Source: Acanthaster planci (taxonomy: Eukaryota; Echinodermata; Asteroidea; Valvatida; Acanthasteridae). Taken from it: DNA of 64,000 bases. Under the pieces are notes generated by a model, which was given only the letters and a program-made list of their open reading frames with translations, made no database searches and had not been told where the DNA came from. Below, one piece after another: positions 11,301-23,832 of this stretch. The position numbers and the translations under genes were made by a program. Location: contig NW_019091490.1 in assembly GCF_001949145.1 (NCBI RefSeq), forward strand, positions 1,597,938 to 1,661,937. The letters are read 5' to 3'. Within the stretch, counting starts at the first letter, position 1; each line of letters opens with the position of its first letter.

Positions 11301-13682
11301 TTCATTTTCCTTTCAATTTTCAGTGGCTTTACCGATGAAAACCACCCCTTAAAAAATGTCATGTGGCCCATCGCCATTTTGAAAATTGATGCCTACACTC
11401 CATTGCAAATAGAACAGTTTGCAGGGCCCGATGCTTTCAGAAATACAAGCTGGCAGTCCTGCCCCAACCACCCAGTTCACGTGCCACGAAACGCTCTAAC
11501 AACAGAGAATTTGACAACCTGCAAATCGTGTTCGGTCCGGGCAGGCAATTATGGACCTCTTTACTGGCCTACAACCATAACCATACTGAGAGACTGGGGG
11601 CGCACTTCACGAGCAATGGTGCGCGTCCATCGCCAGGCTGACGTGTAGCTTCGTGTACCTGTTCACAGAAGACCAGACGGCATCACTCTCTGACGGCACA
11701 GGCCTTATGCCAAGACAAGACGACAGTGATGCTGATGGTTGCGTTTGAGGTGGATTTGATCCCGCAGGTCTTACGAGCCGGCCCCCTAGCCTAGTCTCAT
11801 CGGAATGGAATGCCTGGGCCCACTGGTCTAATGAGTTCCGCAGGTGTGGCGACATCTGGCACCAGACAGCGCGGAATGTCCGTGTCGCTGGCGGCGCCTT
11901 TGTGCAACCCCACACCTCCAGCTCCACCAGGGTCACGGCGCAGGCATCCCCCCACCAGGGTCGCGCCAAGTCCCCGAGGGTCATATGTATCTAGCTACAC
12001 TCTGGTGGGCACAATAATAGAGGTATTCATGCCTCGCCAGCCGTTACAAGTAACAAGAACGCGGTGGGTTATTCTGGCGGGAAGGGACCTTTTCCCCTCA
12101 AGAAGGATCTTCACGCTGACAGAGGCAAAACCAAAAGATGGCGCTCCCGTTGGATGTTAAGGAAGGGGAGAGGGGAAGGGTGTGGGATTTCAGAGACACA
12201 GGCGGAGACGGGGATAGATACTCCCCTGGCTGAGTACTGAGCGAAGAACTCTACCTGTAACACGTGGAAACATTGCGTTCACCGTGAGCAGCTGGGAGCA
12301 ATCAGAAAACTCCGCCCGATCGAGAGTGACGGATGACCGAAAATCAAACTTACAATGTTTCCATTTGTCAAACGATATTGTTTCTTGTTGCCGGTGAAAT
12401 TCGGCTGATGGAGCAGCTTCCCGTCCGGGAAGAGTCCCCGTATTGACAGTATGAGAAGATAGTCTTCCCGGCCGTGCGGGACACGATGGCTTCCGCAGAG
12501 CAAGGTCTTCTGCATAACGGGTACTTTCTGCAACAATAGCATCACGCAACTTGCCGCATTGACCATCTGAAATTTCAATCGAATTAAAATTCACTGCGAA
12601 ACCTTTTGCTGGTGTTTTCCCCAGAAATCCAAAAGTCCTAATCAAAACAGCGGACGGTGGGATGTACATGTAGGCTACATAAAAACAATTCAAGCATGAT
12701 GAACCTTTAAGAGTGGAAACCTCATTTGACACAGGTCCAACTAAACAGGTCAATGCCGTTCGGTACCTTCTTGAACAATCGCGGGCCTCCCAAAAAAACT
12801 AGAGAATTACAAAGTGACGCCAAAAAGTTTAAAAAAGCACGAATATGTGCTACAAAAAGTGTTGTGGGTGCCACCAGCACAGATGTAAAATAACACAAAT
12901 TGAAGGGACTTTGGGCAACATCTCTGTGAGTTAAAAAAAACTGCCTAATTTAAGCGGGTAAAAGCGTCACTCGACCAAGGACACCTATCGAGATGCAGGT
13001 AAAATGACGCAGTCGTTCGGCCGCTGGCGTAAACAGGACAGGTGAGAAATGTTGGCTAAATATTTACCATATCTCGTCCTTGCCTTAAACCCTTTCAACC
13101 TCCCCTCCCCCGAAAAACCTTCCCTCGTTTCAGATGTGTCCTTGAGCCGTCGAACGCGGACTCCGCATGGATCGCCAAGATTAAGCTCACCCACTGTGAT
13201 CATTTAAGTTTTTAATCAACTAAACCACAATAAACCTGGGCCAGGTGTTACCCATTTTATTCGGCAATATTGTTGTTACAAGCGCGAGGGGGAAATAATG
13301 ACAGGCCGGTTTTTTTTGGTGTTCTTTTCAGTTTACGCCTTCCTTTTTTTTGTTTAGAGTGACTGCCGATGCTGGCATGTGTCAGGGTGCTGAAATGCTA
13401 CGTGCGAGGGCGATTTTGTAAGTAAGAAGCCAGGTTTGACGCAGAGCCTCGTGAACAACAGAGGGCGATCGTCCACACGGATGACATTAATGTACACGTC
13501 AGGACGTGATTTGAGTCACCGATCCGAGTGAGGCTCTCTATGGATCTGGTACCCAGACTACAGACCCGACTCGCCAGCTGTCTTAGTTACACGTGTTTCA
13601 AGCTCAGGCCCCTCAAACTGGGCCGCCTTTGATTTCATGTATTTCAGTATAGCAGAAAACATTTTGAATGGTTGTCCCAAAT
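8324..13682. other. Intergenic DNA, 5.4 kb, no supported gene
   Basis: The longest frames are 9138-9506 (-, 122 codons), 10967-11377 (-, 136), 11259-11648 (+, 129), 11607-11984 (-, 125) and 12190-12753 (-, 187). None has recognisable domains, repeats, signal peptide pattern or consistent codon bias. Several overlap frames on the other strand of similar length. A GC-rich patch at 9280-9350 (GGACGCGCGTCGCAGG) and another at 11740-11960 account for some long frames. I see no shared repeat here. Confidence 0.5.
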
Positions 13683-13930
13683 CTACTGTTCGAGTAGTGT
13701 GGATCCGAACCAAGCTATGGTGTTAGTCCGACCGTACTATTCAAATAGAACGGATCCGAGTCAAGCTAAGGCGTTATCCTGACCCTAGTCTTCGAGTAGA
13801 GTGGTTCCTAATCGAACGGAGGCATTGGCATTAGCTTGAATATATTGTTCAATTAAAGTGGAAAGGTGTTAGCCTGACCCATTATTTGAGTAAAGTGGAT
13901 CCGAATCAAACTTGGATCGCAGTGTTGCCT
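13683..13930 (+). repeat. Degenerate ~50 bp minisatellite, about five units
   Basis: Successive units begin near 13683, 13735, 13785, 13842 and 13880. Each has a T-T-C/T-G/A-A-N-T-A block, then GTGGATCCGAA or CGGATCCGAGTCAAGC, then GTGTTAG/GCGTTAT and CCTGACC. Units 1, 2 and 5 keep GGATCCGA, while units 3 and 4 are diverged or shortened. The divergence implies an old array. No reading frame is preserved through it. Confidence 0.7.
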
Positions 13931-15220
13931 GATTAGGCTCGACTCCGGCTAGAATCATGTCGCCAACATGGCAATCCCCTTCCCACAACCTAGTCGGTGA
14001 GCCGGGAAGCAGGTTGGGTTTCGCGGCAGATTACAGCGGCAATCCTGCATTTTGTGTGTCTTTAATTCGACCAAAATGCCACGCGGGTCAATATTTTCTC
14101 GCAAGTTGCTGTTTTGTTGACATTGAGAGGCCCCTTTCCCCTCCCGCGCACGCAAACAGCCTCGGTCCTGGCGGCGGTAATCACCGCCAAACACACACAC
14201 ACAGGCATGTAACCGTCTTGGCCGGGGCCAAGACCGCGACGCGTCAACGTCAACTGGTCCTGATTGCTCGATGGAATGGGAGCGTGACAAAACCAACAAG
14301 AAAATGTCATCGTGTCAATCATCTGGAATCGCTGAGGGTGGGCCTCTGAAATCCAAACATTTCCGTATTATTCATGGCCTGGTTATGAGACGTTGTGCCA
14401 TGATTAACTGATTTTTTTTAGACTTCCATCAAGTCGATATGCTGTTTTGTTTTGTATTTTGGTAACTACAAATTAAAGAAAATATAGGCCTAGTCGAATT
14501 CTCTTAGAAATTACTTCAACACATTTCACTTTCAATCTTTTTAAAGAAAGGAAATCTTGCCATTGAAGGTTCAAAAGCTGATGTCACGGTTAGGCTAGAA
14601 GGATAAATCCTTTGCTCACGGCGGATTGATAACTGGGGGTTGGAGGGGACCAGGCCCCCTCTTAATGTCCGTGCTACGCGAATATGGGCCCCTTCAAAGA
14701 ATAACATCATCCAAATGATGATGGGAGTCGATGAATGCCCCTTCCCCCCGCCCCGATAAAAGATACACCACTTTACCGCTCCAGACTGGACTGTAGTTGT
14801 TTCACTGCCTTTCCTGCATGTAGAAGCGAAGAAATGTGAAAGCTATTTTTGAAGACTTGTTCCAAAGCTGGTGAAGAAAATACCCAGAGAGAAAAAAAGG
14901 GGGGGGGATATACACTATTCTGAAATCCCACCAAAAAACCACACACATATCGTACGTCATCAGACTAAGACTGAGGAAGAGAAGAGGACAAGAATTCCCG
15001 CGTGAAATGTGGACACCACATTTATCTTTCGCCGCGTTTCTATCAGTGCCAAGTAAATAAACACGGGCTTTTGGGTTTCTGACATTCCCTTTTTTCCCCC
15101 ATGTGCCATCAGCTAATTTTCGGGAGACCCTTGTTGATTCAGTTCGCCCACTGGGAAACGACATACGTGTACCAACTTGTGGAGGATTTTGATCGGCTTG
15201 CTCTGATGCTGTCGATGCGC
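13931..15220. other. Intergenic DNA, no gene seen
   Basis: Overlapping frames on both strands at 13955-14349 (114 and 130 codons) lie in GC-rich sequence and lack family features. A CACACACACACA run lies near 14191-14202 and a G-run near 14898-14907. The 192-codon frame 14802-15380 (-) runs into the family B repeat, so it is not credible as a gene. Confidence 0.5.
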
Positions 15221-15412
15221 ATCGTATACGCCTCCAGCAGAAGCACTCCCTCATTGAAAAGAGCCATGTTGGTCGGGAGAGCTCATTTTGTTGGTAGCGA
15301 TGTGAACGTAGCGCTTGTATTTCATAGTCGTTTGTGAACCAGCGAAGAGCAGTTCCCACCAAAGAAGCCTGCGTTGCCATGGAACCTGCGCCCGCTCTTG
15401 GTCCAGCTCGGG
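15221..15412 (+). mobile_element. Interspersed element family B, copy 1 (~192 bp)
   Basis: Matches 53409-53600 on the + strand and 23637-23832 on the - strand along nearly the whole length. Landmarks in order are CCTCCAGCAGAAGCAC, CATGTTGGTCGGGAGAG, TTTTGTTGGTAGCGATG, AGTCGTTTGTGAACCAGCGA, ACCAAAGAAGCCTGCGTTGC and CTCTTGGTCCAGCTCGGG. Identity looks like 70-80%. No terminal inverted repeat, tRNA promoter boxes or A-tail is evident at these boundaries, so it is either an internal part of a longer element or an unusual non-autonomous element. Confidence 0.75.
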
Positions 15413-17567
15413 TTCATTGTTGTACCCACTTGCGCTAACGAGGACACCAATCTATTACTCACTTCCTCAGAGCTAATCTTGCGTCCGCAGAACCCCATTT
15501 CCTCTACTCCTCTTGTATTTTTTAATAAAAGAAAGTTTCTTCAGTCCATTACTGGAGTTGATAAGGGATTGTTTCCTTTCATGATATTTGATATTATAGG
15601 CCCCTATCCAAAATCAGAGAAAAAAATCAATTTTTAAGAGATTTTAAGATTTTAAGAGAAGTGCATTATTAAAGGGCAGTTAGTTATCTTCGTTTTATTT
15701 ATTGGCTATAGATTTGAGGTGAAAAAAGAGGTTACCTTCAAATTTTAACCAGAACGCTTAAAAAAAGAGAAATTAAGAGCATTAACTCTGTATAATGTGA
15801 GGGACCACGGCAAACAAGATTTTTGGGGGGTTTCAGGTCACTGTCTAATGACCACCGCAGCGGGGCTTCCACTACAAAGCTGTGAAATTGATTGACACAG
15901 TCGGATTACAGTAATTAATTATTGTTGAAGGTGCCCCGTCGCGAAGCTTCTTGTCACTGGGTCTTATCATTTTAGGGGGGCACAGTGAAAGTCGTCACCT
16001 ATCGCCCCATAAAAGGGTCAGCGGCGGGCGCGGTGGTGATAAGCGGAGTCTCTTTCGTCTCGAGGTCTGCTGAAACACTCTCTTCTTTTTTTTGGCAGTT
16101 TTGAGGTTCCTGTATTCTTGCCTCGGGCTAGAGTTTTTGAAATCCGCACCAGTGACCTGCCAAGGGTCAACAGGGTTAATTCGTTTGAATCCTGCCCAAA
16201 CTACATGGTGGTGGAGTTAGCTTTGGAATTTGTTTAAAAATAAGCGGACAATGTTGACGGAGTGAATTCTATTTAAAGGGTCTGTGTAATGATGTTTTTA
16301 ATAATAAATAATACAAGGCACCTTTTTTTGAAAATAAACTTCATTTACAATTTTTGTTTTACTATTTCTAAACATTCATTGGTGAGGTTTTGGTATTAAC
16401 GTTAACGCAAATTTCCATATTCGTGAACAAAACCTTGGTGACATTCCAGTGAGAAAATTTCTCTGTTACACGGATTTCCGCACAAAACTAGTGAAATTGT
16501 TGACATTTAATTGTTCTAATTTTTATTCCTACAGCAGTACAGTGTTTTTTGTATTCAAGACAATAAGCCCACCAGCCAAAAATGCTGACGCCCTCTTCTT
16601 TAATTTAAGATACATCAGTGGCGGTTGGTTTAGTTTTCACAATGAAGACTTCGAATTTTTTTCTTGAGTTTTCTCTGTTTCTCGCTGGAGGTTCAGAGAG
16701 GTCAAAAATACTTTCAAGTGCCCCCCTGGGACACGGAGGCACGAATGCACTGCAGGCAAAATCTGTTTCCAAAAACCGATTAATAAGTTCAATCACTGCG
16801 GCGACCCTCTGGGGTCAGGGTTCAAACGGATGTGCATCGGCGCGGAGTGATATAACACCTCGAGGGAGAGGTCCAATCCCTTTATTTACGCAGCATGCGC
16901 GGAGAGAAAAAGTAGGATTTACAAAGTGGAGAAAAAAAATCGCATGTTCCTCACCCCGCGAGAAAATAATATTTTGTGTATTCTGGGTCGTTAATCAATC
17001 GTCGGACAGGGAGATTAGGGCGCAGAATGCGAAGCGGGCAAATGACAAGGCCCGCAAGGGTGGTTGCCCGGTGCTGCGGTCCACGGTAAAACGTAACCCA
17101 CCGATGGAGCAGCGTTAATTCACTCGGTGATGAGGGTTCCAGCCCCCGGTGACGTAAATCTCGGAGAAACCTTGGAGTTTACCGAGACAAGGGAACAAGG
17201 TCTTGAGGTTGGACCTGCTCCGATTAAAGTTTAGTTTAGGTTTTTGGGTGGCCAAATGGATCACTTTTCAGTTTTTATGGGGGTTGGCTGGGAATATTTC
17301 TCTCAAATCGATTTGCGTCTTTAAACATTTCTTTCTAAATAAAAGTTGTGGAAATAAGTTCACCGTAGGACTTTGTGGCATCATACCTTAACCTTTATTT
17401 CAACCCTACGATTGAAAAACAAAGCATTAAAGGGTAGCCGCAAAACATTTTCTTTAGACACAATTTGTCTGCCACTTTGTACCCTTCTTCAATCAATAAG
17501 CACTCGTTTACACTCCTATTTTTAAATCCACTGAAAAGATCCCCTTTTTATACATTTCAAAGTAGCC
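15413..17567. other. Intergenic DNA, no gene seen
   Basis: AT-rich from 15500 to 16620. The frame 16618-17118 (+, 166 codons) is the longest and has no recognisable motif. Its second half falls in the more GC-rich patch 16800-17110. No repeats shared with the rest of the window were noticed. Confidence 0.5.
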
Positions 17568-17622
17568 ATGCTTTCCTACACAACTGAGGGCGCTGTTGCT
17601 GTGATGTCATCCAGGGAAAACA
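17568..17622 (+). repeat. Interspersed repeat family C, copy 2
   Basis: Core GAGGGCGCTGTTG followed by CTGTGATGTCAT, preceded by CCATGCTTTCCTACACAACT. The preceding part closely matches copy 4 (CCATGCTTTCTTGACAAAT at 43299-43317), so the family extends at least 20 bp upstream of the core. Confidence 0.65.
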
Positions 17623-17829
17623 GAGTTCATTGCATAGGTTTTTCTATTAAAACTGTGAACCCAGAATATACTGACTGAAAACATTGGTGTCCGCTTATTG
17701 CTGTGCACATAAACAGCAATGAAGCAGCAATGAAGAAAAATTTAGTCCAGCAAACTTTACGAAAGTGCATGACTTGTTGGTGTACAAACCAATTTAACAC
17801 TTAGGCTTTCTTCCTGGGATGACATCACC
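17623..17829. other. Intergenic DNA between two repeats
   Basis: A short AT-rich stretch with a local GCAATGAA direct repeat near 17717-17735. No gene was seen. Confidence 0.5.
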
Positions 17830-18047
17830 GAGGGCGTCGCTAGACCATATTGAATGGCGGGGGGGGGAGGTGCCACGTGATATTTGCTCACGGACCGTCA
17901 CGCAAAACGAGTGCACTGTACCGCTTCCTTTCATCTTCATTCTCCGTTCTTTTTCTTATTTTGCTGACGGACCATGATTTTGCCGACAACACTACCCAAT
18001 AGGGGGGTGGACACCCCCGACACACCCCCCCCACTAGCAACGCCCTT
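17830..18047. mobile_element. MITE-like element with AGGGCGTNGCTAG termini
   Basis: The left end GAGGGCGTCGCTAG (17830-17843) is the inverted counterpart of the right end CTAGCAACGCCCTT (18034-18047), with 12 of 14 positions pairing. G-rich sequence follows the left end and C-rich sequence precedes the right end (CCACCCC near 18006, a C-run near 18024-18032). Similar GGGCGTNGCTAG ends with G-runs are common on hAT-related non-autonomous elements of animals, which is the basis for the suggested class. No clear 8 bp target duplication was found. Confidence 0.55.
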
Positions 18048-18311
18048 GGAAATCACAGTCGTACTCGTGAATATGGAAATACTCATTTGCATGAAACCAA
18101 AAAGGCTACCCTTTGAAATAGTGACATGAAAATTGAATATAGGGTTAACTGAGACACAAATATGCAAATTGATTGTAACTGCCCTTTAATGACAGAGAAA
18201 ATAAATCAGATATTGGACTATCTTGTGTCAGTGTCTTGTGACAAAATGCTTTGACCTTTTATTTCCTACATGATATGAATCTTCTCCTTTAACAAAGTAT
18301 TAACTGAAGAA
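18048..18311. other. Intergenic AT-rich DNA
   Basis: No coding or repeat feature was recognised. Confidence 0.5.
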
Positions 18312-18424
18312 AAATCATATCTGAGACTCTCAGACATTAGCCCGTGTATGACAAATGTTGATAGCTAGGAAATCATATCTGAGACTCTCAGACATCAGCC
18401 CGTGTATGACAAATGTTGATAGCG
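18312..18424 (+). repeat. Two-copy tandem duplication, 58 bp period
   Basis: 18312-18369 and 18370-18424 both read AAATCATATCTGAGACTCTC, then AGACAT(T/C)AGCCCGTGTATG, then ACAAATGTTGATAGC. There is one substitution between them over about 54 bp. The near identity implies a recent duplication. Each unit contains the short palindrome GAGACTCTC/GAGAC. Confidence 0.95.
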
Positions 18425-21400
18425 ATTTTCCCTTTGCAGTCGTTCCCTTAGTCCCTCGGAAACCCTTTGTTTGAGGGTCAATTGATCGTTAAACCACAAT
18501 TGACGATCAAAAATGAGGAAGAAGAAAAAAGGTCATTTTTAACCGGTTAAAGAGAAAAAACAGAAACGCAAATCCTTTGTGATGCGGCTGATACGCGAAA
18601 CCTACACGGCGAAATTGTGTTCCTTGTTCACTTATAATTCAAAACAATTGATATATTGCGACTTTCTGGTGAAATATTGCAAAGCGGTTGACACCGATTT
18701 TCCCAACAGCAAGATGGTTTCGATTAGCGAATTGTCAGAGGGACTGTAAGCCGTTGCGTGGAGATCGCCAGCACAATGAAGTCGTGTCAGTGGCAGACAA
18801 GCCCCAAGTGCTGCCGGCAGATCAAGTTGCAAGATTTATGGAACGGCTAAAATTCTAAGAGATGATCGCATTTCAAAACGGGAGAGGAGGGCTTGGTTGG
18901 CATAAAAATTTTTACCTGTGACCATGAAACCCTTTCAGAAAAGAGCTAAAAATAATCTGAGCCGATCGGGAGAGTGGAATCCTGTATCGCAATGCGTCAC
19001 AGAATTCCCTTCACACTAGGCAGGTTTTTAAAACATCATTTGGAAAATTCATAGCCACTCTAGTCCTCAGAACAGCCTATTTCGGCCGAATGACAACAAT
19101 TAGCTTTTCCTCCTTGTGTTTGCGAAGAAAAACGGAGGGGGTCGTCAATTTTCTTTTTCAATTTTAACCATAACAGTGGAATTTCAGAAATGGCGGATTG
19201 ATATAGGCCTATAGGACTCTCTTGCCGATAATTTTGTGTTCGAAGAGCTTTCACCTCAGGTAGCGGGATCAGAATGTGTCTTTGTAATGACATTACATTA
19301 TTATAGCAAAGTAACCGAGGCAAAACACCCCCATGACGTTCTCTACACTATAATTGATTTGGATTTATATCTTGTTTGTACTACGTGATTTCCATTTAAC
19401 ATCTCATAATAACCTTCTTGCTTGTTTTTATAACATATTCTCGTCTTTACAGAATTTCGCCAGGCAAAAAGATATTTCAGTAACTATGTGTTAAAATGTT
19501 TCAGGCCGACCACATTTTTTTTGCACCGGCATGAAATGCTCGTCTTTTGACAGCGATTCTTGAATGAAGGACAACCGATTACATTATCTTTGCAACAACT
19601 GACCACTGTAGGTCCACGTTATAGTTACACTAACCTTTAAATTTCTATTCTGTTCTATGTACTGCATTGGATTTGAGCACGTGCATAAGTGACTCCTTGC
19701 GACACCAACTACTCGGCGGGAAGAAAGATAACAATATTTGACAACAACAATTGCGCATAGCGGCGACATTTCGCGCCACTTCTCCTGTCAACCCCAATCG
19801 CCCGAAATGGCCGTCAAACTCGACGAGAGGACGATGTTGCAACGGCGCTAAACGGCCAACTTTCAGGACGTGACCACCAACAGCATTTCTGGGGCTTGAG
19901 TGTCTGTCTCCCCGCTCGGGGCGCTCCTGGGCGCAGCAACCATTCTCAGCAACCACAGTCGAGTTTTCCCCTCCCGACTCGCCCCGGATAGGAATCAACT
20001 ACCCGGCGCGACTGTCAAACTGAATTACGCAGGTGTCGCCTGATGTCAGAAAGACTGGAGCTTTTCAAGCTCGAGTATTCTAAAGCCATTGTAAGGAGTC
20101 AGGGACGTGTACCGAACAGAAGACATAATAGTTGCAGTGCAGTCGTGAACTTCGAAAATCTGAGCTCGTTGATAACAGCTTGAATCAAGATATTTATGTA
20201 AATCCCCCGAAGCTCGACTTTCGAAAGAAATAAAAAAGCAAAACCTAACCTGACGCACTACACATAATTTTGAAGCAGCGCATTCTACACAAAAGAATTA
20301 AAGAAAGGCGGAAGACAGGATCTTGAAGAACAAAGCACTATAAATCAAAATATTCCTGGCGATGGATAACGCTTAATATCTGAAAATAATGAGCTAAAAA
20401 AGGGGTTTACTTGTTCCCCGCGTAATCGCTTTTCTGTTCCAACATTTCTTCACTATGAAGTGTTGGACGTTGCAAACAAGTCAAAAATGTGCGTGAATAG
20501 CGCCTTTTTTCGTGACGGCGCACGTGGCTCGTGTCCATCTGTCTATCTGCCAAGAATGCCAACAGTTAACACCTTTGTAGCAGAAATCCCTTCGCGTCCC
20601 CCTACCGTCCTTGTCCCGTCATTATTATGCCATGCATGTGGTCCCCTCAAAGCATGATAAAAGCCCGACAGTAACTCGATTGTTTCAGCGGGGAGGCGGG
20701 CTCGTTAAAAGCCCCTACCACAGCCTCACCGGGTGTCCACGCAGGAGGAGCATGAGGGAAAGATGCCCTGGCTTCAGAGGGGTTTTTACCGCACGCCGGC
20801 CGCGGCCGGGCCAGGGACCCTGCGAGTGTCGCCGGGGCCGGCCTTTGATCTCCCCGCCCCAGGAGTTTACAGATGCAACCCGTCAAGTGGGGATGGTGTT
20901 ATAGACAGCGGGCCCCCGTGTTCTGTGTTACTTTTTGTTGGGGGGGGAGGCAGGAAATCACTGATCTTACCCCGAGGCCTGTGTGGTGGATGAACCAGCC
21001 AGGGAAGATTACATGAGAATCTTGACGGCCCTAAGGTGTGAACCATCGAGGTTGGATTGACGGAGAGGCGGAAATTTAGAGAGAGCCGGGACTTTCCAAA
21101 CAAATTTTCGAGGAGGCCTGGGATTTGAGAATTTCTATATGGCCTTACATGGACTTTCTGAAGAGTGGGGCTAAATCTGGAGCAAAGAGTTGAACTTGAA
21201 GTCGAACAATGATAAGAAGAGCAACATTCATACAGCGTCATGTTTACGACAAGGACAATTTTAGGTTCAATTAAGTCTTTGTGTTTCTTCGTTCTCCGTT
21301 ATTGATAATACAGGGCAGCTGCCATAACAAGATAATTTGTAGTCCAAAGGACCTTGTCATAACACTGCACTTCCACTGTATAGATCAAGATTTTAGTCAC

Positions 21401-23636
21401 TCATTTCCGCGATGTGGGATTAGTTCTCGTCCAGGCTATTTCGTTTTCAACCTACAATGAGAGTGATGTTTATCCTGAATCGTCTAGCACCCAGTGCAAA
21501 TTTCGCGGCAGTTTGTATCGACATAAAATAAGAGCCAACCTGTTCTAGCAAAACCCTCTTGCCAAAACTCACAGAGTAAAAACTTCAACTGTGGACCCAA
21601 TTTTTCGGATCAATCAAATTTGGCCCCGCTGCAAACTACTACAAACAAGAACAATAGTGATTAATTTCCCCTTTTCCTTTTTGGAGCAAGCAGTTCATTT
21701 CCGTATGACAGCTTGTTCTACCGCGGTTCCACATTGTGTCAAAAGGGGGCGCTCTTTGTTGCGAGCACTCAGCAAAATTGTCACAATTATTAGCCATAAC
21801 AGGGAAGGCCTTGTACACGTGCGACAAGCCCCACGGTTCTGCATCAGTCTGTAGGTTTCATGCATAATAGCCAATAAAGTGTCAAATTTATTTCTTTTAG
21901 CCCAAAGTGCAGGAACTACACGTCAGCAGCAGAATCTTCCATTTCTCTTTCAAGAGTCAGATGATCACCCCTGAACCTTTTAGAAATTCGGATCCAAACA
22001 AACCATCTTCAAAAATAGCCCTTGTTGATAAATCCGTGATAGGGTCAAAACTGGAGAGGGTGTCACCGGCACAAAATCCACCGCAGCGATGGCGCCAAAT
22101 CACAGGCAGCGCCGTCTCGTTCAAAGCTAGAATTCGGAGGCTTTTCAATAGCCAAAAGGTGTATGTGTTCCCATTCAAAGAGTCGGTCAGATGTGCGTCG
22201 ATCGATCACACGGGAAGACGCCGTTTCATAAGGAAACTATGACGATCACGGCAGAAGAACAAAGCTGCATACGAAAACAGACTACGAGATGAACCAGAAG
22301 TGGACTGGGAGAATTCATGGTTCGGAGGCAGCCCGTTTAAATCTAACAGGTTTCGAGACACTCCAAACGCACGCACGGCCTTCAATCGTCACAGGTTGCA
22401 AGAATTTTACTTGTACCGAGAGTAAAAGATTTAGCATTGTCATTGTCCCGTCAACTGCCAATTTTCATTTTATGCTCATTCAACCAGACTTTTTTTTTTA
22501 AACAACCAACACATCTGGGTTTTATCACCGCAGGACAGATTGGTTATCAATTACAGGCCTCGTTGCGTGTTATTAACCCGCCATAAAACAACGCCGATGA
22601 CAGCAAGTGCTATTTTGGTGGAACAATCGTTCGCCAGGAGGTGTTGGAAGACATATAAAAATGGTGACCCGGTGACCCGCTTACGTCAAGCGCGTATAAG
22701 CGGGGCCCCAAGCTTTCAGCTCCCTGCGCTGCCTGAAAAGTTCGTCGAAATCCCCCCTCGCCCACGGGGAGGGCAATTGCACCAATGTCCGGGGGAAACC
22801 GGAGGTGACTGTCATCTAGGTAAATAAAAGACTAACAATTTGGACCCCCCACGCCGGAGGGCTTGTACCTCACACCTGCTTCATAACTACGGAGCAAACG
22901 ATACTCAGCGTCCGATGGTGACAGACGACCACAAACTTGCCGGGGATTTATTCCCCTCAAGTCTCCCCTCTTTTTCTCTTCAGTGTAGTGAGATGAAAAA
23001 AATCCGGTACATTGCCTGACGAATCTGTCGCAAAATGATTAAGGCCGGAAACCGTCCGCTGGCAGGCCCCAACATTCATGCCATGTCAACGGATGTCTTG
23101 CATTCGTATGTGTTTTGCCAAGCACATTCTAATTCGGGCGGGAAACACCGAAAAACCTGTGTCAACTGGTGAACGGATTGGGGGGTGGGGGGAACCTGAC
23201 AGACTCTTGGCACTAGCTCAGGTCGACCAGAAATCCTCAGGAGCCGTGACAAACGCATTTTTACTGCACGCTGGAAGTGCGACCAATCGTAGTAAATCGT
23301 TATATCAACTCTCCGACAAGCGATCAACCCAAACACGCAGCATGTTCTTCAATTTGATTCTGATAGGTGGTTTAGGTTGTGTAAAGTGCCATTTATAACT
23401 GCGGCATGGCGAGGAATGAATACTCTGCGAGCTAGGAAAGGATTATGCGCTATGCCATTTTGGCAACAGTGGTTTAAGGCCCTAGGGGTACAGGAACTGT
23501 GGAGCCTCGTATTTCTTGTGAATGCCAAGCTCTTTGCAGCTTCCCCTCAAACGAAGGTTCCGAGAAGACAATGGACCTTTTTTAGCGTGTGTGAAAAGTT
23601 GGTATGGGTGTTTGTATGTTAAGAACCCCTGTGAGC
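18425..23636. other. Intergenic DNA, 5.2 kb, no supported gene
   Basis: Holds a small inverted repeat TTGATCGT ... ACGATCAA at 18481-18509 and a GC-rich island at 20690-20880 (CCGGCCGCGGCCGGGCC near 20797). Frames in the island occur on both strands (20611-20904, 20647-20886, 20733-20993, 20867-21241) and look like GC-driven chance. A CTCF-like AGGGGGCGCT word lies near 21743. No exon with splice-like borders was convincing. Confidence 0.5.
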
Positions 23637-23832
23637 CCCGAGCTGGACCAAGAGGGGGCGCAATTATCACAGCAACGGAGGGTCCTTTGGTCGGAACCAC
23701 ACTTCGCTGGTTCACAAACGACTATGAAAGGTAAGCGTTACGGCCTCATCACTACCAGGAAAATGAACTCTCTTGACCAACATGGATCTTTTCAATGCAT
23801 GTGGGGATGACTCTGCTCAAGGCAGATACGAT
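23637..23832 (-). mobile_element. Interspersed element family B, copy 2
   Basis: The reverse complement aligns with copy 1 throughout. It has CCATGTTGGTCAAGAGAGTT, TGGTAGTGATGAGGCC, CATAGTCGTTTGTGAACCAG, GGTTCCGACCAAAGGACCC and CCCTCTTGGTCCAGCTCGG. Several short frames cross it on both strands. They are shared between copies only as repeat sequence and are not genes. Confidence 0.75.

Noticed and set aside
12190-12753. 187-codon open frame on the - strand
   Set aside because: No domain, motif or codon bias like that of the ankyrin gene. An overlapping 99-codon frame in another register and the lack of any neighbouring exon make chance likely.
14802-15380. 192-codon open frame on the - strand
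   Set aside because: About a third of it lies inside the family B repeat, and the rest is low-complexity or unrecognised.
15669-15683. 15-mer ATTAAAGGGCAGTTA shared with the complement near 18175
   Set aside because: A few 15-mer matches are expected by chance in 64 kb, and similarity does not extend beyond it.
16618-17118. 166-codon open frame on the + strand
   Set aside because: Crosses from AT-rich to GC-rich sequence without any family signature.
18312-18424. CRISPR-like repeat arrangement
   Set aside because: Only two tandem units without spacers, and the window is animal nuclear DNA.
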